From: Gimesia chilikensis
GTDB lineage: Bacteria > Planctomycetota > Planctomycetia > Planctomycetales > Planctomycetaceae
Assembly: GCF_008329715.1 (NCBI RefSeq)
Contig: NZ_VTSR01000005.1
Coordinates: 248,001 to 312,000 of the forward strand
Length of the DNA: 64,000 bases
Reading direction: 5' to 3'
Both the position numbers and the translations under genes were made by a program. The notes under the pieces are model-generated. The model was not told where the DNA came from. It made no database searches and worked only from the letters and a program-made list of their open reading frames with translations. Positions 9,635-18,809 of the stretch are shown piece by piece (the first letter of the stretch is position 1; every line of letters starts with the position of its first letter).

Positions 9635-10879
9635 TTAGAAATCGTACCAGGTACCAAATCCAAAGAACTGTTCGGAGTTATTATAGAACTGATACTGGAT
9701 GGTTTTTCCGTCGATATACTGCAGACCAACGCGGAACAGGTGATTGTTCCGGTCGCCACGCCACTGCCAGCCGACCATCATACTGACGTTACCACCCCAG
9801 TTGACCTCTTCGCGGAGATACGCGTTCACAGCCCAGAAGGGGGCTCCCTGAAAGCCATTGTGTTCGACAGGACTGAACTCAGCACCAAACTGCAGTTCCC
9901 AGGGCTGTGCCCCACCATCGACGTTAAAGGCGTATCCAAGTTCGGCATACAGACGCAAATCGGGATCCGGGAAATAACCGCCCCCCAACACAAATGCGTC
10001 ACGTACGTAATTGATGCGCTGAAAACTGGGGTTGCGCACCATGTATTCATCGCCAGCATGCGAACTGGTATGATAATAGGCGAGCTTTGCCTGATAGGCA
10101 CCACGTCTCCAGGTCAAAGGGACCCCGACACGATAATCGGTTGCTTCAACATCAAATTCTTCCTCCAGGTTCAGACGGGGAGGGCCTGCCCCTTCCAGGT
10201 CCAGCTGCCAGCCTTCCAATACATCATCATTTAATGAACCATAGCGCAGAATCCCGACGCGGGCCCCTGCTTCCAGTTCCAGCTGCCAGCCAATATCTTT
10301 TTCATGCAGTACGGCCATGGCCAATCGAGGTTCTTTGGGGCCTGCCAGATACGAAGTATAAAGCAGATCCGTCGGCAGAAGGGTCCAACCCCAGCAGTTT
10401 TCCTGACAGAGTTGTTCAATCGAGTCTGTATAAGTGCTCTGTGGCTCGGGAATGGTCTCCAGTGTGGAAAAATCGGGATCTTCCGCCAGTAGATCGGGAC
10501 CATAAAGAGTATCCGTCGCCTGAACCTGTCGAATCTGGGTCACACTTTTGCCCGAACTGATACTGTTCTGGGCATAAATTGGCGGTAAGCGATCTGCAAT
10601 TCCCCGGTTCCAGTCTGCGGACCGAACCGGTGCGGATTCATGTAACGGGACACCCAGCTGAACCGGGTTACCGGACGGGGCCGCATATTGATTTTCCAGA
10701 AAAGTCTGAGCCTGAGTGGGATGCGCAGGGGGACGTCTCTGCTGAATGGCATGAGGCGAAGGAGCCAGAAAAGGCTTGCTGCTGTTTGGCTGCTGTGCCT
10801 GCAACTCAGTTTGAGCAGCGCAGAATGACAGCACCACCAGCATCATAGTCTGTATGGATGATGAATAAAATAACCTCAC
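9635..10879 (-). CDS. DUF1207-type secreted protein
   Basis: 414 residues with an N-terminal signal peptide (hydrophobic residues 9-22, then Gln-rich). A Pro/Gln-rich linker (residues 30-110) precedes a domain starting near residue 165 (WTLLPTDLLYTSYLAGPKEPR) that matches the DUF1207 family of planctomycetes. The C-terminal half alternates Gly and aromatic residues (LGGGYFPDPDLRLYAELGYAF, FWAVNAYLREEVNWGGNVSM) and ends in a terminal phenylalanine (YDF), typical of an outer-membrane beta-barrel. The start is a GTG supported by AAGGAG eight bases upstream. It is probably a barrel or lipid-associated envelope protein of unknown function. A 7-bp inverted repeat at 10902-10921 lies just before the start. 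Confidence 0.8.
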   Translation of the reverse strand: MRLFYSSSIQTMMLVVLSFCAAQTELQAQQPNSSKPFLAPSPHAIQQRRPPAHPTQAQTFLENQYAAPSGNPVQLGVPLHESAPVRSADWNRGIADRLPPIYAQNSISSGKSVTQIRQVQATDTLYGPDLLAEDPDFSTLETIPEPQSTYTDSIEQLCQENCWGWTLLPTDLLYTSYLAGPKEPRLAMAVLHEKDIGWQLELEAGARVGILRYGSLNDDVLEGWQLDLEGAGPPRLNLEEEFDVEATDYRVGVPLTWRRGAYQAKLAYYHTSSHAGDEYMVRNPSFQRINYVRDAFVLGGGYFPDPDLRLYAELGYAFNVDGGAQPWELQFGAEFSPVEHNGFQGAPFWAVNAYLREEVNWGGNVSMMVGWQWRGDRNNHLFRVGLQYIDGKTIQYQFYNNSEQFFGFGTWYDF

Positions 10880-10901
10880 CTGTGAGGCTCCTTAGGTGAA
10901 C

Positions 10902-10921
10902 CTCAGCAGTAGATTGCTGAG
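10902..10921. repeat. 7-bp perfect inverted repeat upstream of the DUF1207 gene
   Basis: CTCAGCA at 10902-10908 and TGCTGAG at 10915-10921 pair perfectly around a six-base loop. The repeat begins 23 bases upstream of the GTG start of the minus-strand DUF1207 gene, so it would sit in its leader or at its promoter. An operator or mRNA hairpin is possible. Confidence 0.4.
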
Positions 10922-11064
10922 ACAGTATTTGTAGTTATGTGTGAGAGAGGATCAGGAGATCTGAAAAGTGAGAGAGAGGTGGTTACAGATGAGATGATCC
11001 GTGGAAGTGGGGCGGAGTATAGCGAGATGTGCAAGGTCAGAAAAGACGAATTCGGCCCGGATCA

Positions 11065-11092
11065 GGAATCAGACAGTTCCCTGTCTGATTCC
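11065..11092. repeat. 12-bp perfect hairpin with 4-nt loop
   Basis: GGAATCAGACAG at 11065-11076 and its exact complement at 11081-11092 flank the loop TTCC. It lies 120 bases downstream of the orphan gene at 11216-11878 and could act as its transcription terminator, although no long T-tract follows on either strand. Confidence 0.55.
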
Positions 11093-11215
11093 GATATATA
11101 TCTGATAAGTCACTATTTAATAACAACTTGCATGCCGACCTGCTGTATGCAATCCCCAGATCGCAACAGGCATGACCGATAAGAATTTTCAGAAAAAAAT
11201 GATTCTGAACGCAAA

Positions 11216-11878
11216 TTACTTGATATGTAGACTGTCTTTGTCGTTCATCTGCAGCACCTGACCGTGGTGCAGTGTCTTGACGACTAATCCCGCATCAGTA
11301 AAGAACCGGATCTGTGCAGTATAGTGAAATTCATGCGATTCACCCGCTCGCAGACGATAAGGGCCTGTCCAGGGCATGGAAGGTCCTTTTAATTCATACA
11401 AGATTGGAGTTTTCGTGGTGTTAACAATTTTGGTGGCTGGAACCTGAGTTCCTTCCAGAATCGTGAAGAAGCAGGAGTTATGAACCGGGTCTCTCTCAAC
11501 AAACCAGTGATCCCGTACCTGGTTCAGCCATTCGGCCTGAGCGCGTTCCTGATCTTCTGTCAGCACAGCAAAGCGGGAGTATTCTGCCAGTAACAGTTTG
11601 GCGATTTTGGCAGATTCCGATTTTGGATACAGGCGGATCACCTTGGCAGCAATCCGTTTCTGCTGCGAGAGTACCAGCTTCTCCACACCTTTCAGAAGTT
11701 CCTGAGCAGCCTGCTCCTGCTCCTCGGGAGTCAGTTCAGCCGGCTTGGAATCTGTGGCAAACGGATCTTTTTGGGCATAGACGGATGGTGAAACGAGTGT
11801 CGCCCCCACCAGCAGCATCAAAACAGAGAGTACAGAATGTTTGAAAGATAGTTTATTCGAGTAGATGACCTGAGTCAT
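11216..11878 (-). CDS. Secreted protein of unknown function
   Basis: 220 residues. A signal peptide covers about the first 36 residues (hydrophobic core VLSVLMLLVGATLV, ending VYAQ). The mature part has a helical, charged N-terminal half (TPEEQEQAAQELLKGVEKL) and a C-terminal half with beta-like spacing (ATKIVNTTKTPILYELKGPS; LRAGESHEFHYTAQ). I placed the start at ATG 11878, with GAGG eight bases upstream, rather than the GTG at 11887. No family is recognised. The last segment, where the domain seems to bind or mimic a linear strand, resembles small periplasmic proteins but no catalytic residues stand out. Confidence 0.75.
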   Translation of the reverse strand: MTQVIYSNKLSFKHSVLSVLMLLVGATLVSPSVYAQKDPFATDSKPAELTPEEQEQAAQELLKGVEKLVLSQQKRIAAKVIRLYPKSESAKIAKLLLAEYSRFAVLTEDQERAQAEWLNQVRDHWFVERDPVHNSCFFTILEGTQVPATKIVNTTKTPILYELKGPSMPWTGPYRLRAGESHEFHYTAQIRFFTDAGLVVKTLHHGQVLQMNDKDSLHIK

Positions 11879-12210
11879 AGATCTCACCTCAGCAATAGCA
11901 ACACGGATATCAGAGCACGTCCCTTAAATGTACACGGTAAACCGGAGGCGCGCCGATTTCGCCTGGTGAAACCAATCGATTTTTTATACAGAATCGAGCT
12001 GTCGACGATTTCTTTTCCGTCAGAGGTGTCTTCCGTACATTCTTCACAAGCACATTATCCCCAATAAGTTAACAAACGAATGGAAATTCATGTTTCTGAT
12101 CAGGTGGCCAGAGCAGACATCTCCGGTCAAATCGCATAAAATAGTCATAACGACTGAGAAGAGAAATTGTCCTCCGGGCAGTTCAGATTTCATAGAAAGA
12201 TTATCTACCA
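11879..12210. other. Divergent intergenic region, nothing specific seen
   Basis: The 332 bp between divergent genes must contain both promoters. I see no open frame, strong hairpin or repeat in it. Confidence 0.4.
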
Positions 12211-13107
12211 ATGGCCAGCAACTCCCGCCCTCAATATGGGCGTGTCTGGATTACTTTTCTGCGTAACTCACTGATTCGTGAAATGACCTTTCGTGGTAAC
12301 CTGATAATCACGATTGTCACCCGTGGATTCTGGTTCGCAGCGCAGTTGATTCTGTTCGATATCATTTACCGCAACGTCAATTCTATTAATGACTGGACAC
12401 GCGAGGAGTATTTCGCGTTTATGGCGACCGGGATGTTGATCAATGCGATCGTGGAAACATTTTTCATGCCCAACTGCGCCAACTTCAGCGAATTGATTCG
12501 GAACGGAAATCTGGACTTTGTCCTGCTGAAGCCCATCGATACGCAGTTCCTGGTTTCATTTGAAAAAGTCAATCTGGCAATGTTGAATCAGATTGTGCTC
12601 GCGGGAGCTCTCTTGCTCTACGCGCTGGCTCATACGACGCAACTCGAACCGGCGCTGTCCGTGCTGCAGTATCAGATTCAGGCCGGGCAATGGGGCTGGC
12701 TGCTTCATCTCTCCCTGCTGGGCACGGGACAGATCCTGATGTACTGTCTATTGCTGATGATTGGTGTGGCCTTTTTCTATAGCCTGATGATTGCGCTGGC
12801 CAGCAGCAGCATCTGGTTCGGGCGGAACCAGGGCCTGTATGACTTCTGGTTTTACATTACCGTGTTTGCCCGTTATCCACGCAGTATTTATAGTGGCTCA
12901 CCCACTGGAGAGATCCTGCAATTCGCCTTTTCGTATGTAATCCCGATCCTGCTGGTCGTTACAATTCCTGCGCGTCAATTACTTTCTAAAGCGCTTGAGC
13001 CATCTTGGATCACACTGGTCTCCATTTCAATTACCCTGGTGCTGCTGTTTGTTTCGCGTTGGATTTTCAAATGGTCTTTGAACAGTTATCGCAGTGCCAG
13101 CAGTTGA
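12211..13107 (+). CDS. ABC-2 type transporter permease (DUF990-like)
   Basis: 298 residues with about six predicted membrane helices. It resembles the ABC-2 permease family formerly called DUF990: a short cytoplasmic start, [21 protein letters not shown], an [10 protein letters not shown] loop, the conserved [22 protein letters not shown] segment, and the C-terminal YPRSIYSG motif followed by a [14 protein letters not shown] helix. Such permeases usually come as ATPase plus one or two permeases. No ATPase gene is next to this one, so the ATP-binding subunit must be encoded elsewhere. The substrate is unknown. The next gene, trkA, starts 50 bp downstream in the same direction. Confidence 0.85.
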   Translation: MASNSRPQYGRVWITFLRNSLIREMTFRGNLIITIVTRGFWFAAQLILFDIIYRNVNSINDWTREEYFAFMATGMLINAIVETFFMPNCANFSELIRNGNLDFVLLKPIDTQFLVSFEKVNLAMLNQIVLAGALLLYALAHTTQLEPALSVLQYQIQAGQWGWLLHLSLLGTGQILMYCLLLMIGVAFFYSLMIALASSSIWFGRNQGLYDFWFYITVFARYPRSIYSGSPTGEILQFAFSYVIPILLVVTIPARQLLSKALEPSWITLVSISITLVLLFVSRWIFKWSLNSYRSASS

Positions 13108-13156
13108 TACAGCGAGCCTGACTACCAGACTGAATCAGTTTACTGTCGAGTAGAAT

Positions 13157-14500
13157 ATGAATATTGTCATCATGGGTGCGGGAACTGTGGGCACATTTGT
13201 CGCTGACACGCTCTGCGCCGAACAACATAATGTCACCATCATTGACCAGTCGCGGCGTGCCCTGGAACAGATTGAAGAACGGGTCGACGTGCAGACCATC
13301 TGTGGCTCTGCCTGTGACTCCGCCATCCTCTTTCAGGCAGGTGTCCTGGGAGCAGACCTCTGTCTGGCGGTAACCAGCCAGGACGAAGTCAACATGGTTG
13401 GCGCCAGCCTTGCCAAAGCCATGGGTTCCCGACGTTGTGTCGCCCGGGTATTCAATCACGCCTATCTGAATCTGAGCACCTTCGACTACCAGCGGCATTT
13501 CAACATCGACCGCCTGCTCAGCCTGGAACATCTGACGGCCCTCGAACTCGCAAAGCAGATCGGAGAGCCAGGCCTGTTTGCGGTGGAGAACTTTGCCCGC
13601 GGCGAAGTTGTGATTCAGGTGCTCGACGTACAGCCCGGCGTCAAAGCGGACGGGGTGTTGCTCCGGAATCTCAAGCTGCCCAGCGGTGTGCGCGTAGGCC
13701 TGATTTCGGATGGCAACAGTACGTCTATCGCCGGTGCAGATAATGTGATTGAAGCCGGGCAGATCGTGACTCTGATTGGTACCCAGGAGAACATCGATAA
13801 AGTGCATCGCATGTTCCAGCATAAGCGGGCCTTGAAGTTCCGCGTCATTATCGCCGGCGGTGGAAATATCGGTTTCAACCTGGCGCGCATCCTGCAGAAG
13901 AAAGAATACTCGGTAACAATTCTCGAAACCGATCCGCAACGTTGCGAATTTCTCTCCCGACACCTGAGCTCCACAACTGTTCTGCATGCGGATGCAACCC
14001 GCCGCACGGAAATGGAAGAGGCTCGAGTTGGAAAGGCTGATGTATTCGTCGCCGCGACCGGACGGGACGAGGATAACATCGTGTGTGGTGTGGAGGCCAA
14101 AGAGCTGGGAGCAGACCGCATCATGAGTATTGTGCGTCGGCCCGATTACGCCAACGTGCTGGAAAAACTGGGCATCGATGTCGCCGTCAGTCCCCGGGAA
14201 GTTATTACCCGTCAGATCATGGGAATGGTACATTCCGGACCTGTGATCAGCCACTCTGAAATTGGAGGGGGCAACTCGCTGATTCTGGAAGTCGAGGTTC
14301 GAAAGAACTCTCCCATCACCCAGGCTAAACTGAAAGATATCAAATTAAAGCAGGCGCTGATTGCTGCGGTCGTGAAAGAGGACTGTGTCCGTGTACCCGG
14401 TGCCGATGATCAGATTCAGTCAGGTGATACCGTAATTCTGTTGTGTGAGAAAGACAATCTGAACGAGATCCTGCCGCTGTTTAAAACGGTCAAACAGTAG
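13157..14500 (+). CDS. trkA: Trk potassium uptake regulatory subunit TrkA
   Basis: 447 residues with the duplicated RCK architecture of TrkA: first NAD-binding Rossmann domain ([15 protein letters not shown] at the N-terminus), a TrkA-C domain (residues about 140-220), a second Rossmann domain ([17 protein letters not shown] near residue 235) and a second TrkA-C domain at the end. It gates a TrkH/TrkG-type potassium channel from the cytoplasmic side in response to nucleotide binding. No trkH gene is in the window. The length matches the family. Confidence 0.93.
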   Translation: MNIVIMGAGTVGTFVADTLCAEQHNVTIIDQSRRALEQIEERVDVQTICGSACDSAILFQAGVLGADLCLAVTSQDEVNMVGASLAKAMGSRRCVARVFNHAYLNLSTFDYQRHFNIDRLLSLEHLTALELAKQIGEPGLFAVENFARGEVVIQVLDVQPGVKADGVLLRNLKLPSGVRVGLISDGNSTSIAGADNVIEAGQIVTLIGTQENIDKVHRMFQHKRALKFRVIIAGGGNIGFNLARILQKKEYSVTILETDPQRCEFLSRHLSSTTVLHADATRRTEMEEARVGKADVFVAATGRDEDNIVCGVEAKELGADRIMSIVRRPDYANVLEKLGIDVAVSPREVITRQIMGMVHSGPVISHSEIGGGNSLILEVEVRKNSPITQAKLKDIKLKQALIAAVVKEDCVRVPGADDQIQSGDTVILLCEKDNLNEILPLFKTVKQ

Positions 14501-14669
14501 AATCGTCACAGACTGCCCGGTTGTGATCTCCAGCAGAGATTCTCAAACTCTCTCCCCTCCCGCTGCCGAATCTAGTCTATACTTCATTTGCAGTGTTCTT
14601 AAACTTGGTCCCGGGATCTCTCTACATAGACTGATTCTGATTTTCGAATACAGACAGCGGGTTGCGTTC

Positions 14670-15074
14670 ATGATCGATCGTAGAAGTTCTAATATCCGAC
14701 GTTCCGGAGATGAACGTCGTAATTATGAGAGACTGGAAGCAGGCATCGAAGTCCGCATGCTGAGATCCGGCAGCGGTTCGGGTCATGTACCCTTAGAGGG
14801 AACCGTGAGCGATGTTTCCGTTGACGGTCTGCGCATGCTGCTGGATGTCGCTTTGACCATCGAAGAGACGCTGCTGGTGCAGGTTCATAGTGCAGGTGAG
14901 CATCTATTTAACTCGACCGCTCGAGTAGTCTGGCAGAACCAGGACGATTCCGGAAAATACGTCACAGGTTGTGAGCTGTGTGTCTTTCTGACCAACAAGC
15001 AGTTTAAAACACTCAAAGAGTTCATCGGCAATCAAATCACGCCCTTCTCAATGGCGCATGATCGACGTGGCTGA
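14670..15074 (+). CDS. PilZ-domain protein
   Basis: 134 residues from ATG 14670; a longer in-frame start (GTG 14523) would add 49 residues that do not look like protein, so I use the ATG. The protein begins with a strongly basic stretch containing two RR motifs (RRSSNIRR, DERRNYERL) and then a domain containing VSDVSVDGLRMLLD, which corresponds to the PilZ D-x-S-x-x-G motif; with the upstream arginines this is the usual c-di-GMP binding signature. It probably acts as a c-di-GMP effector or adaptor in the cytoplasm. A second PilZ protein is encoded at 23002-23613. Confidence 0.75.
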   Translation: MIDRRSSNIRRSGDERRNYERLEAGIEVRMLRSGSGSGHVPLEGTVSDVSVDGLRMLLDVALTIEETLLVQVHSAGEHLFNSTARVVWQNQDDSGKYVTGCELCVFLTNKQFKTLKEFIGNQITPFSMAHDRRG

Positions 15075-15092
15075 AACCTGCTCTGACCGGTT

Positions 15093-15845
15093 TCAACCAA
15101 TCGTATAGCCACCATCGACTACGATTTCCTGACCGACAATAAATCGCGCTGCATCGGAAACCAGAAACACGGCGGTCTCTGCGATGTCTTCCGGCTTCCC
15201 GAAGCTTCCGGATATTAAGCGCTGACTAATCTGCGTCGCAACTCCCGCCAGTTGTTCCTCATTCAGACCGACCTGACTCCAGATGGGAGTATTGATCGGC
15301 CCCGGCGCGATTGAATTGACGCGAATGCCGCGCGGGCCCAGTTCCGCAGCCAGGGTCTGTGCCAGAGATTTTACCGCAGCCTTGGACGCCGAGTAGGCAG
15401 CCAGCCCTGGAAAGCCGACCTGTGTCAGAAAGGTGGAGATAAACAGAATCGATGCACCTTCGCTCAGATCCGGCAGAAAAGTGCGCACGGTCTGCAGGGC
15501 ACCATGAAAATTCACGTTAAAGGTTTCGTCGATTGCTGAACGCGAAGCATCTTCAATCGGGATCACCCGTGCCAGCCCTGCGTTGGGCACCAGAATATCA
15601 ACCCGCCCGAAGCGGCGTCTGGTCCCCTCGGAGAGTCGCAGCAGATCCTCGTCACTGGTTACATCCCCGTCGATGACCAGTGTTCGTGCTGGATAGCGGG
15701 CTTCCAGTTCTTCCAGCAGTTCACTCCGGCGGGCGAACACAACGACCTTGGCCCCTTCATTCAGAAAATGCTCTGCAATGGAGCGTCCAATGCCACTGCT
15801 CGCGCCTGTGATAACAGCAACCTTATTAAACAGACGATCGGTCAT
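15093..15845 (-). CDS. SDR family oxidoreductase
   Basis: 250 residues, the normal length of a classical short-chain dehydrogenase. Visible motifs are TGASSGIG for NAD(P) binding, VPNAGLA in place of the NNAG motif, a catalytic Ser in ILFISTFLTQ, and YSASKAAVKS for the Tyr-x-x-x-Lys pair. The end VVDGGYTIG is typical of the FabG-like subgroup. An Arg after the Rossmann beta-2 (FARRS) suggests NADP(H). GGAGGGAG precedes the ATG. The substrate is unknown, and the neighbouring genes do not point to a pathway. Confidence 0.88.
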   Translation of the reverse strand: MTDRLFNKVAVITGASSGIGRSIAEHFLNEGAKVVVFARRSELLEELEARYPARTLVIDGDVTSDEDLLRLSEGTRRRFGRVDILVPNAGLARVIPIEDASRSAIDETFNVNFHGALQTVRTFLPDLSEGASILFISTFLTQVGFPGLAAYSASKAAVKSLAQTLAAELGPRGIRVNSIAPGPINTPIWSQVGLNEEQLAGVATQISQRLISGSFGKPEDIAETAVFLVSDAARFIVGQEIVVDGGYTIG

Positions 15846-15988
15846 GAGCTCCCTCCGTGAATCAAATCGCAGTCCATGCTGCAGAAGCCCTCTCCTGCAG
15901 GGCGCAAACGATTCACGCCGGAGAGAGTAGAAAACCTGCGATCAGCTATACCAGTTCATTCCTGCAATCGCAAGCTTCGGATCGCCGC

Positions 15989-18124
15989 TTAGTGGATGAG
16001 AATGAACTCATTGGAGTTGAGGTAGGCCCAGTAGACATCCTGGTAGCTCTGCTGAACTGCGATCTGGGGAGGCACATTGCGGGAAGTCAGATAGCGGGTC
16101 CGTTCTTTGACCAGCCGTTTGAGTTCGGTCAGCTCCCTGGATGTGGGATAACGCGTCAGGGCAGCCAGGCTTAGCTTCTTGATGCGGGCATCGGGCGAGC
16201 GTTCTTTAATCGCCGAAGCCAGGATGGTATCTTTCCGATTATAATCCAGGCTGTTCTGCACCAGGGGACCATTCATCATCAGCAGCGCCTGGGTGATGGT
16301 ACCGTCGAAAGTGGTCGTTTCGTCATTCTCTTCATTCTGATGAGTGTAGACAAACTGCTGCAGCCATTGATCACGTTTCTGCATCTTCTTCCAGGCCGAC
16401 TGATAATCGGTAACGATCTCTGCCGGATTGGTTGTTACCAGCAGTGAATCATAAAGCTGCTCTACCGTCATCTGCTTCACGTACATCCGGCTGAAATTGG
16501 GAGTGCTGCCGTCATCCGGATCGTCGGATGCGTTATCGGCAGTAAACTGACTGCTGAGTCGATAGGCGTCTGAAAGACAGATCCAATGAATCAGCTGTTT
16601 GATGTTGTAGTTACTATCAGCGAACTGCCGCGCCAGTTCGTCCAGCAGTTCGGGATGTGTGGGTGAATTGTGGTAGCCCATATCGTCGATCGGTCGAGTG
16701 AAACCGTATGCGAAAAAGTGAGCCCACATGCGGTTGACCATCGCCCGCGCCAGTTGATCGGTTTTGCCGGAAGTCATGAGTTTCGCCAGTTCCTCACGAC
16801 GATTCACATTCGAACCTTCGGGAATTTTCACACCGGCAAATTTAGGATAAGCGGGCTGCATCAATCCCTGTCGGGTTTCGTAAAATGTCGTACCGCCATC
16901 ACGCAGGGAGACCAAAGCCAGTTGAGTCTGATTCTTTTCCCCTTTTTTGTCAGTCCGTTTTTTGCGAACGATCTTCGTCTGCTTGAAAAAGCTGTTGATT
17001 TCCCAGAACTGACTCTGGGTGGCATCATTGAAGGGATGATTATGGCACTGCGTACATTGAATCTGCGTTCCCAGGAACAGACGGGTTGTGATTGCGGTCG
17101 CTGGAACTGCCTGGTTATTCAGATGGGCCAGCAGAAAGTTTGTAGCCCCGTTGGAATCGGCGTCCCCTTCAGCAGCGACCAGATCGAATACGATATCATT
17201 CCAGGGACGGTTATCATCAAAGCTCTGTACCAGGAAATCCTGTAATGCGCGGCGGTTGATTCCGCGCGAAGTGGACCGACCAATTAACAGACGGGTCCAG
17301 ATCGTCGACCAGTTCGTTACGTAAGAGGGATTTTCCAGCAGCTTCTGCACCAGCTGCTGGTGTTTGTCTGGCTGTTTGGACTTCAGGAAGTTTTCAGCCT
17401 CTTCGGGTGTTGGAATGCGACCAATCACATCGAGGTAGACCCGACGGACCCACTCCGCGTCAGTGGCAGCAGGTGAGGGTGTAATATTCGCGGCCTGCCA
17501 GCCATCCTGAATCCGATGGTTGATAAAGGTAACGATCGCTTCATCAGACGCATCCGCGGGCAGCTTCTCTACCGGTGGTAATGCTTTCGGTTTGGCTGCA
17601 ACCAGAGGTTGATCTGTAAGGATTCCATTCTGATGCAGTCGCAGCATGGGGTGCTGCGAAGAATCGAACTGGGGAGTACGCCTTGTACCATCTTCCGTGA
17701 CCAGCGTTTCCGCTGGCCCTGGTGTCAGTTCAGACGGGGTTTGCTGGCTGTCAGCCAGTTGAGGTTCGGTGGAGGGTTCTCGAAATACATACCAGACCAC
17801 AACCACCAGCCCCAGAACTGCAGTCGCTGCCAGCCCGGCCCGGGACAGCGATCTACGACGAACCTGATCATGAGGCTGCTTCAGCACCGGCAGCTCTGCG
17901 TCAGTAACAGGGGATGCGACGGCCATCTCAGCGTCAGAGCCTAGTGCCTGATCCCAGTAAAGTGTTCCATGCAGGTGCGCATAATTCAGGTAGTACTGCA
18001 TCGCGTCCGGATTGGAGAGAACGATCTCTTCCAGCCTCTGCTGCTCTTCAGCAGTCAGACGCTCCTCGCACAATGCTTCCATAAGCAAAGAAAGCTCAGC
18101 TAATTGTACTTCCTGCTTACTCAT
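15989..18124 (-). CDS. FecR-like N-terminus fused to DUF1549 and DUF1553 domains
   Basis: 711 residues from ATG 18124. Residues 1-60 (LLMEALCEERLTAEEQQRLEEIV ... MQYYLNYAHLHGTLYW) match the cytoplasmic N-terminal segment of the FecR-like anti-sigma proteins that accompany planctomycete ECF sigma factors; a membrane helix follows near residues 95-113. After a linker comes DUF1549 (from about residue 190, with WVRRVYLDVIGRIPTPEE) containing CTQCHNHPF, a CxxCH motif of the haem-attachment type, then DUF1553 (MVNRMWAHFFAYGFTRPIDDM; LSDAYRLSSQF; LMMNGPLVQNSL). The ATG overlaps the stop of the ECF sigma gene by eight bases, so the two are translationally coupled. It is probably the membrane-bound regulator of that sigma factor with an attached extracytoplasmic sensor or enzyme. 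Confidence 0.88.
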   Translation of the reverse strand: MSKQEVQLAELSLLMEALCEERLTAEEQQRLEEIVLSNPDAMQYYLNYAHLHGTLYWDQALGSDAEMAVASPVTDAELPVLKQPHDQVRRRSLSRAGLAATAVLGLVVVVWYVFREPSTEPQLADSQQTPSELTPGPAETLVTEDGTRRTPQFDSSQHPMLRLHQNGILTDQPLVAAKPKALPPVEKLPADASDEAIVTFINHRIQDGWQAANITPSPAATDAEWVRRVYLDVIGRIPTPEEAENFLKSKQPDKHQQLVQKLLENPSYVTNWSTIWTRLLIGRSTSRGINRRALQDFLVQSFDDNRPWNDIVFDLVAAEGDADSNGATNFLLAHLNNQAVPATAITTRLFLGTQIQCTQCHNHPFNDATQSQFWEINSFFKQTKIVRKKRTDKKGEKNQTQLALVSLRDGGTTFYETRQGLMQPAYPKFAGVKIPEGSNVNRREELAKLMTSGKTDQLARAMVNRMWAHFFAYGFTRPIDDMGYHNSPTHPELLDELARQFADSNYNIKQLIHWICLSDAYRLSSQFTADNASDDPDDGSTPNFSRMYVKQMTVEQLYDSLLVTTNPAEIVTDYQSAWKKMQKRDQWLQQFVYTHQNEENDETTTFDGTITQALLMMNGPLVQNSLDYNRKDTILASAIKERSPDARIKKLSLAALTRYPTSRELTELKRLVKERTRYLTSRNVPPQIAVQQSYQDVYWAYLNSNEFILIH

Positions 18125-18695
18125 GACTATACGACTCAGCTGCAATGTAACGGTTAATGCATTCAAATAAAGTTCGACGAACCCGGCCCAGTGACTGATA
18201 AACCGAATTCACAGGGCGTCCCAGATCGTCAGCCAACTCTTTTCCCTGATTACTTCCCTGATAACGTCGTTGAATCAGTTCACGATCTTTCTTACGTAAT
18301 TTCGCGAGACAGAATGTCAGGGCATTTCGCCTTAGTTCAAACAGGTCCTGGTTCTCTTTGACCGCTTCTGCCACCTGTGAGACAAACTCATCACTGAACT
18401 GGTGCTTGTCTCGACCACGCTTTTTCCGATATTTCAGAATTTCATAATGTGCGATCTGGCAGGCCCAGGCAAAAAAATTGGTTCCGACCTCAAACTGAGC
18501 TGCCTTCTTCCAGATAACCAGATTCGTATTCTGCAGAATCTCTTCTGCTTCCAGTGGATGTGGAATCATCGAGAGAATGTAGAGGTAGATCCGCCGCTGA
18601 TGCCTGGTAAACAGCGAAATAAATTCCCGACTCTCTTCCGATGACGTATCCGGAAAAGCAGGTAGATCGGTCGAACTGGTCAATGGACTGCCCAA
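18117..18695 (-). CDS. ECF-type RNA polymerase sigma factor (Rhodopirellula/Verrucomicrobium family)
   Basis: 192 residues with sigma region 2 (FISLFTRHQRRIYLYILSMI ... ILQNTNLVIWKKAAQFEVG, then FFAWACQIAHYEILKYRKKRGR) and region 4 (LIQRRYQGSNQGKELADDLGRPVNSVYQSLGRVRRTLFECI). This pattern, including N-T-N-L-V-I-W, matches the planctomycete/verrucomicrobial ECF group. The most upstream start is TTG at 18695; there is no ATG before region 2. Its last codons overlap the start of the fused FecR/DUF1549/DUF1553 gene (ATGAGTAA), the typical arrangement of an ECF sigma factor with its regulator. What signal it answers is unknown. Confidence 0.9.
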   Translation of the reverse strand: MGSPLTSSTDLPAFPDTSSEESREFISLFTRHQRRIYLYILSMIPHPLEAEEILQNTNLVIWKKAAQFEVGTNFFAWACQIAHYEILKYRKKRGRDKHQFSDEFVSQVAEAVKENQDLFELRRNALTFCLAKLRKKDRELIQRRYQGSNQGKELADDLGRPVNSVYQSLGRVRRTLFECINRYIAAESYSHE

Positions 18696-18741
18696 TCTTT
18701 TACATCAATTTCAAATATCACTTTCCAGCAGAATCGAGACT

Positions 18742-18777
18742 AAAACAGCGGAAGCCCCTGCGAGCATCCGCTGTTTT
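18742..18777 (-). terminator. Hairpin terminator after the DUF1501 gene
   Basis: AAAACAGCGGA at 18742-18752 and TCCGCTGTTTT at 18767-18777 form an 11-bp stem with a 14-base loop, just past the stop of the minus-strand DUF1501 gene and before the ECF sigma start. The stem ends in four T on either strand, so it may act in both directions. Confidence 0.65.
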
Positions 18778-18809
18778 ATGGCTTCATTCAGCTGATCATC
18801 AGACTGAGA

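Larger units (their letters stand above)
10880..11215. other. Intergenic region with two hairpins
   Basis: This 336-bp stretch between two minus-strand genes holds the small inverted repeat at 10902-10921 and a stronger hairpin at 11065-11092, described separately. I see no coding sequence. Confidence 0.5.

Noticed and set aside
13067-14254. 395-codon open frame on the minus strand
   Set aside because: Antisense to trkA, which has two clear NAD-binding domains; the opposite frame has no family features.
14523-14669. Upstream extension of the first PilZ protein
   Set aside because: GTG start without a ribosome binding site, and the extra 49 residues have no domain; ATG 14670 is just before the Arg motif of PilZ.
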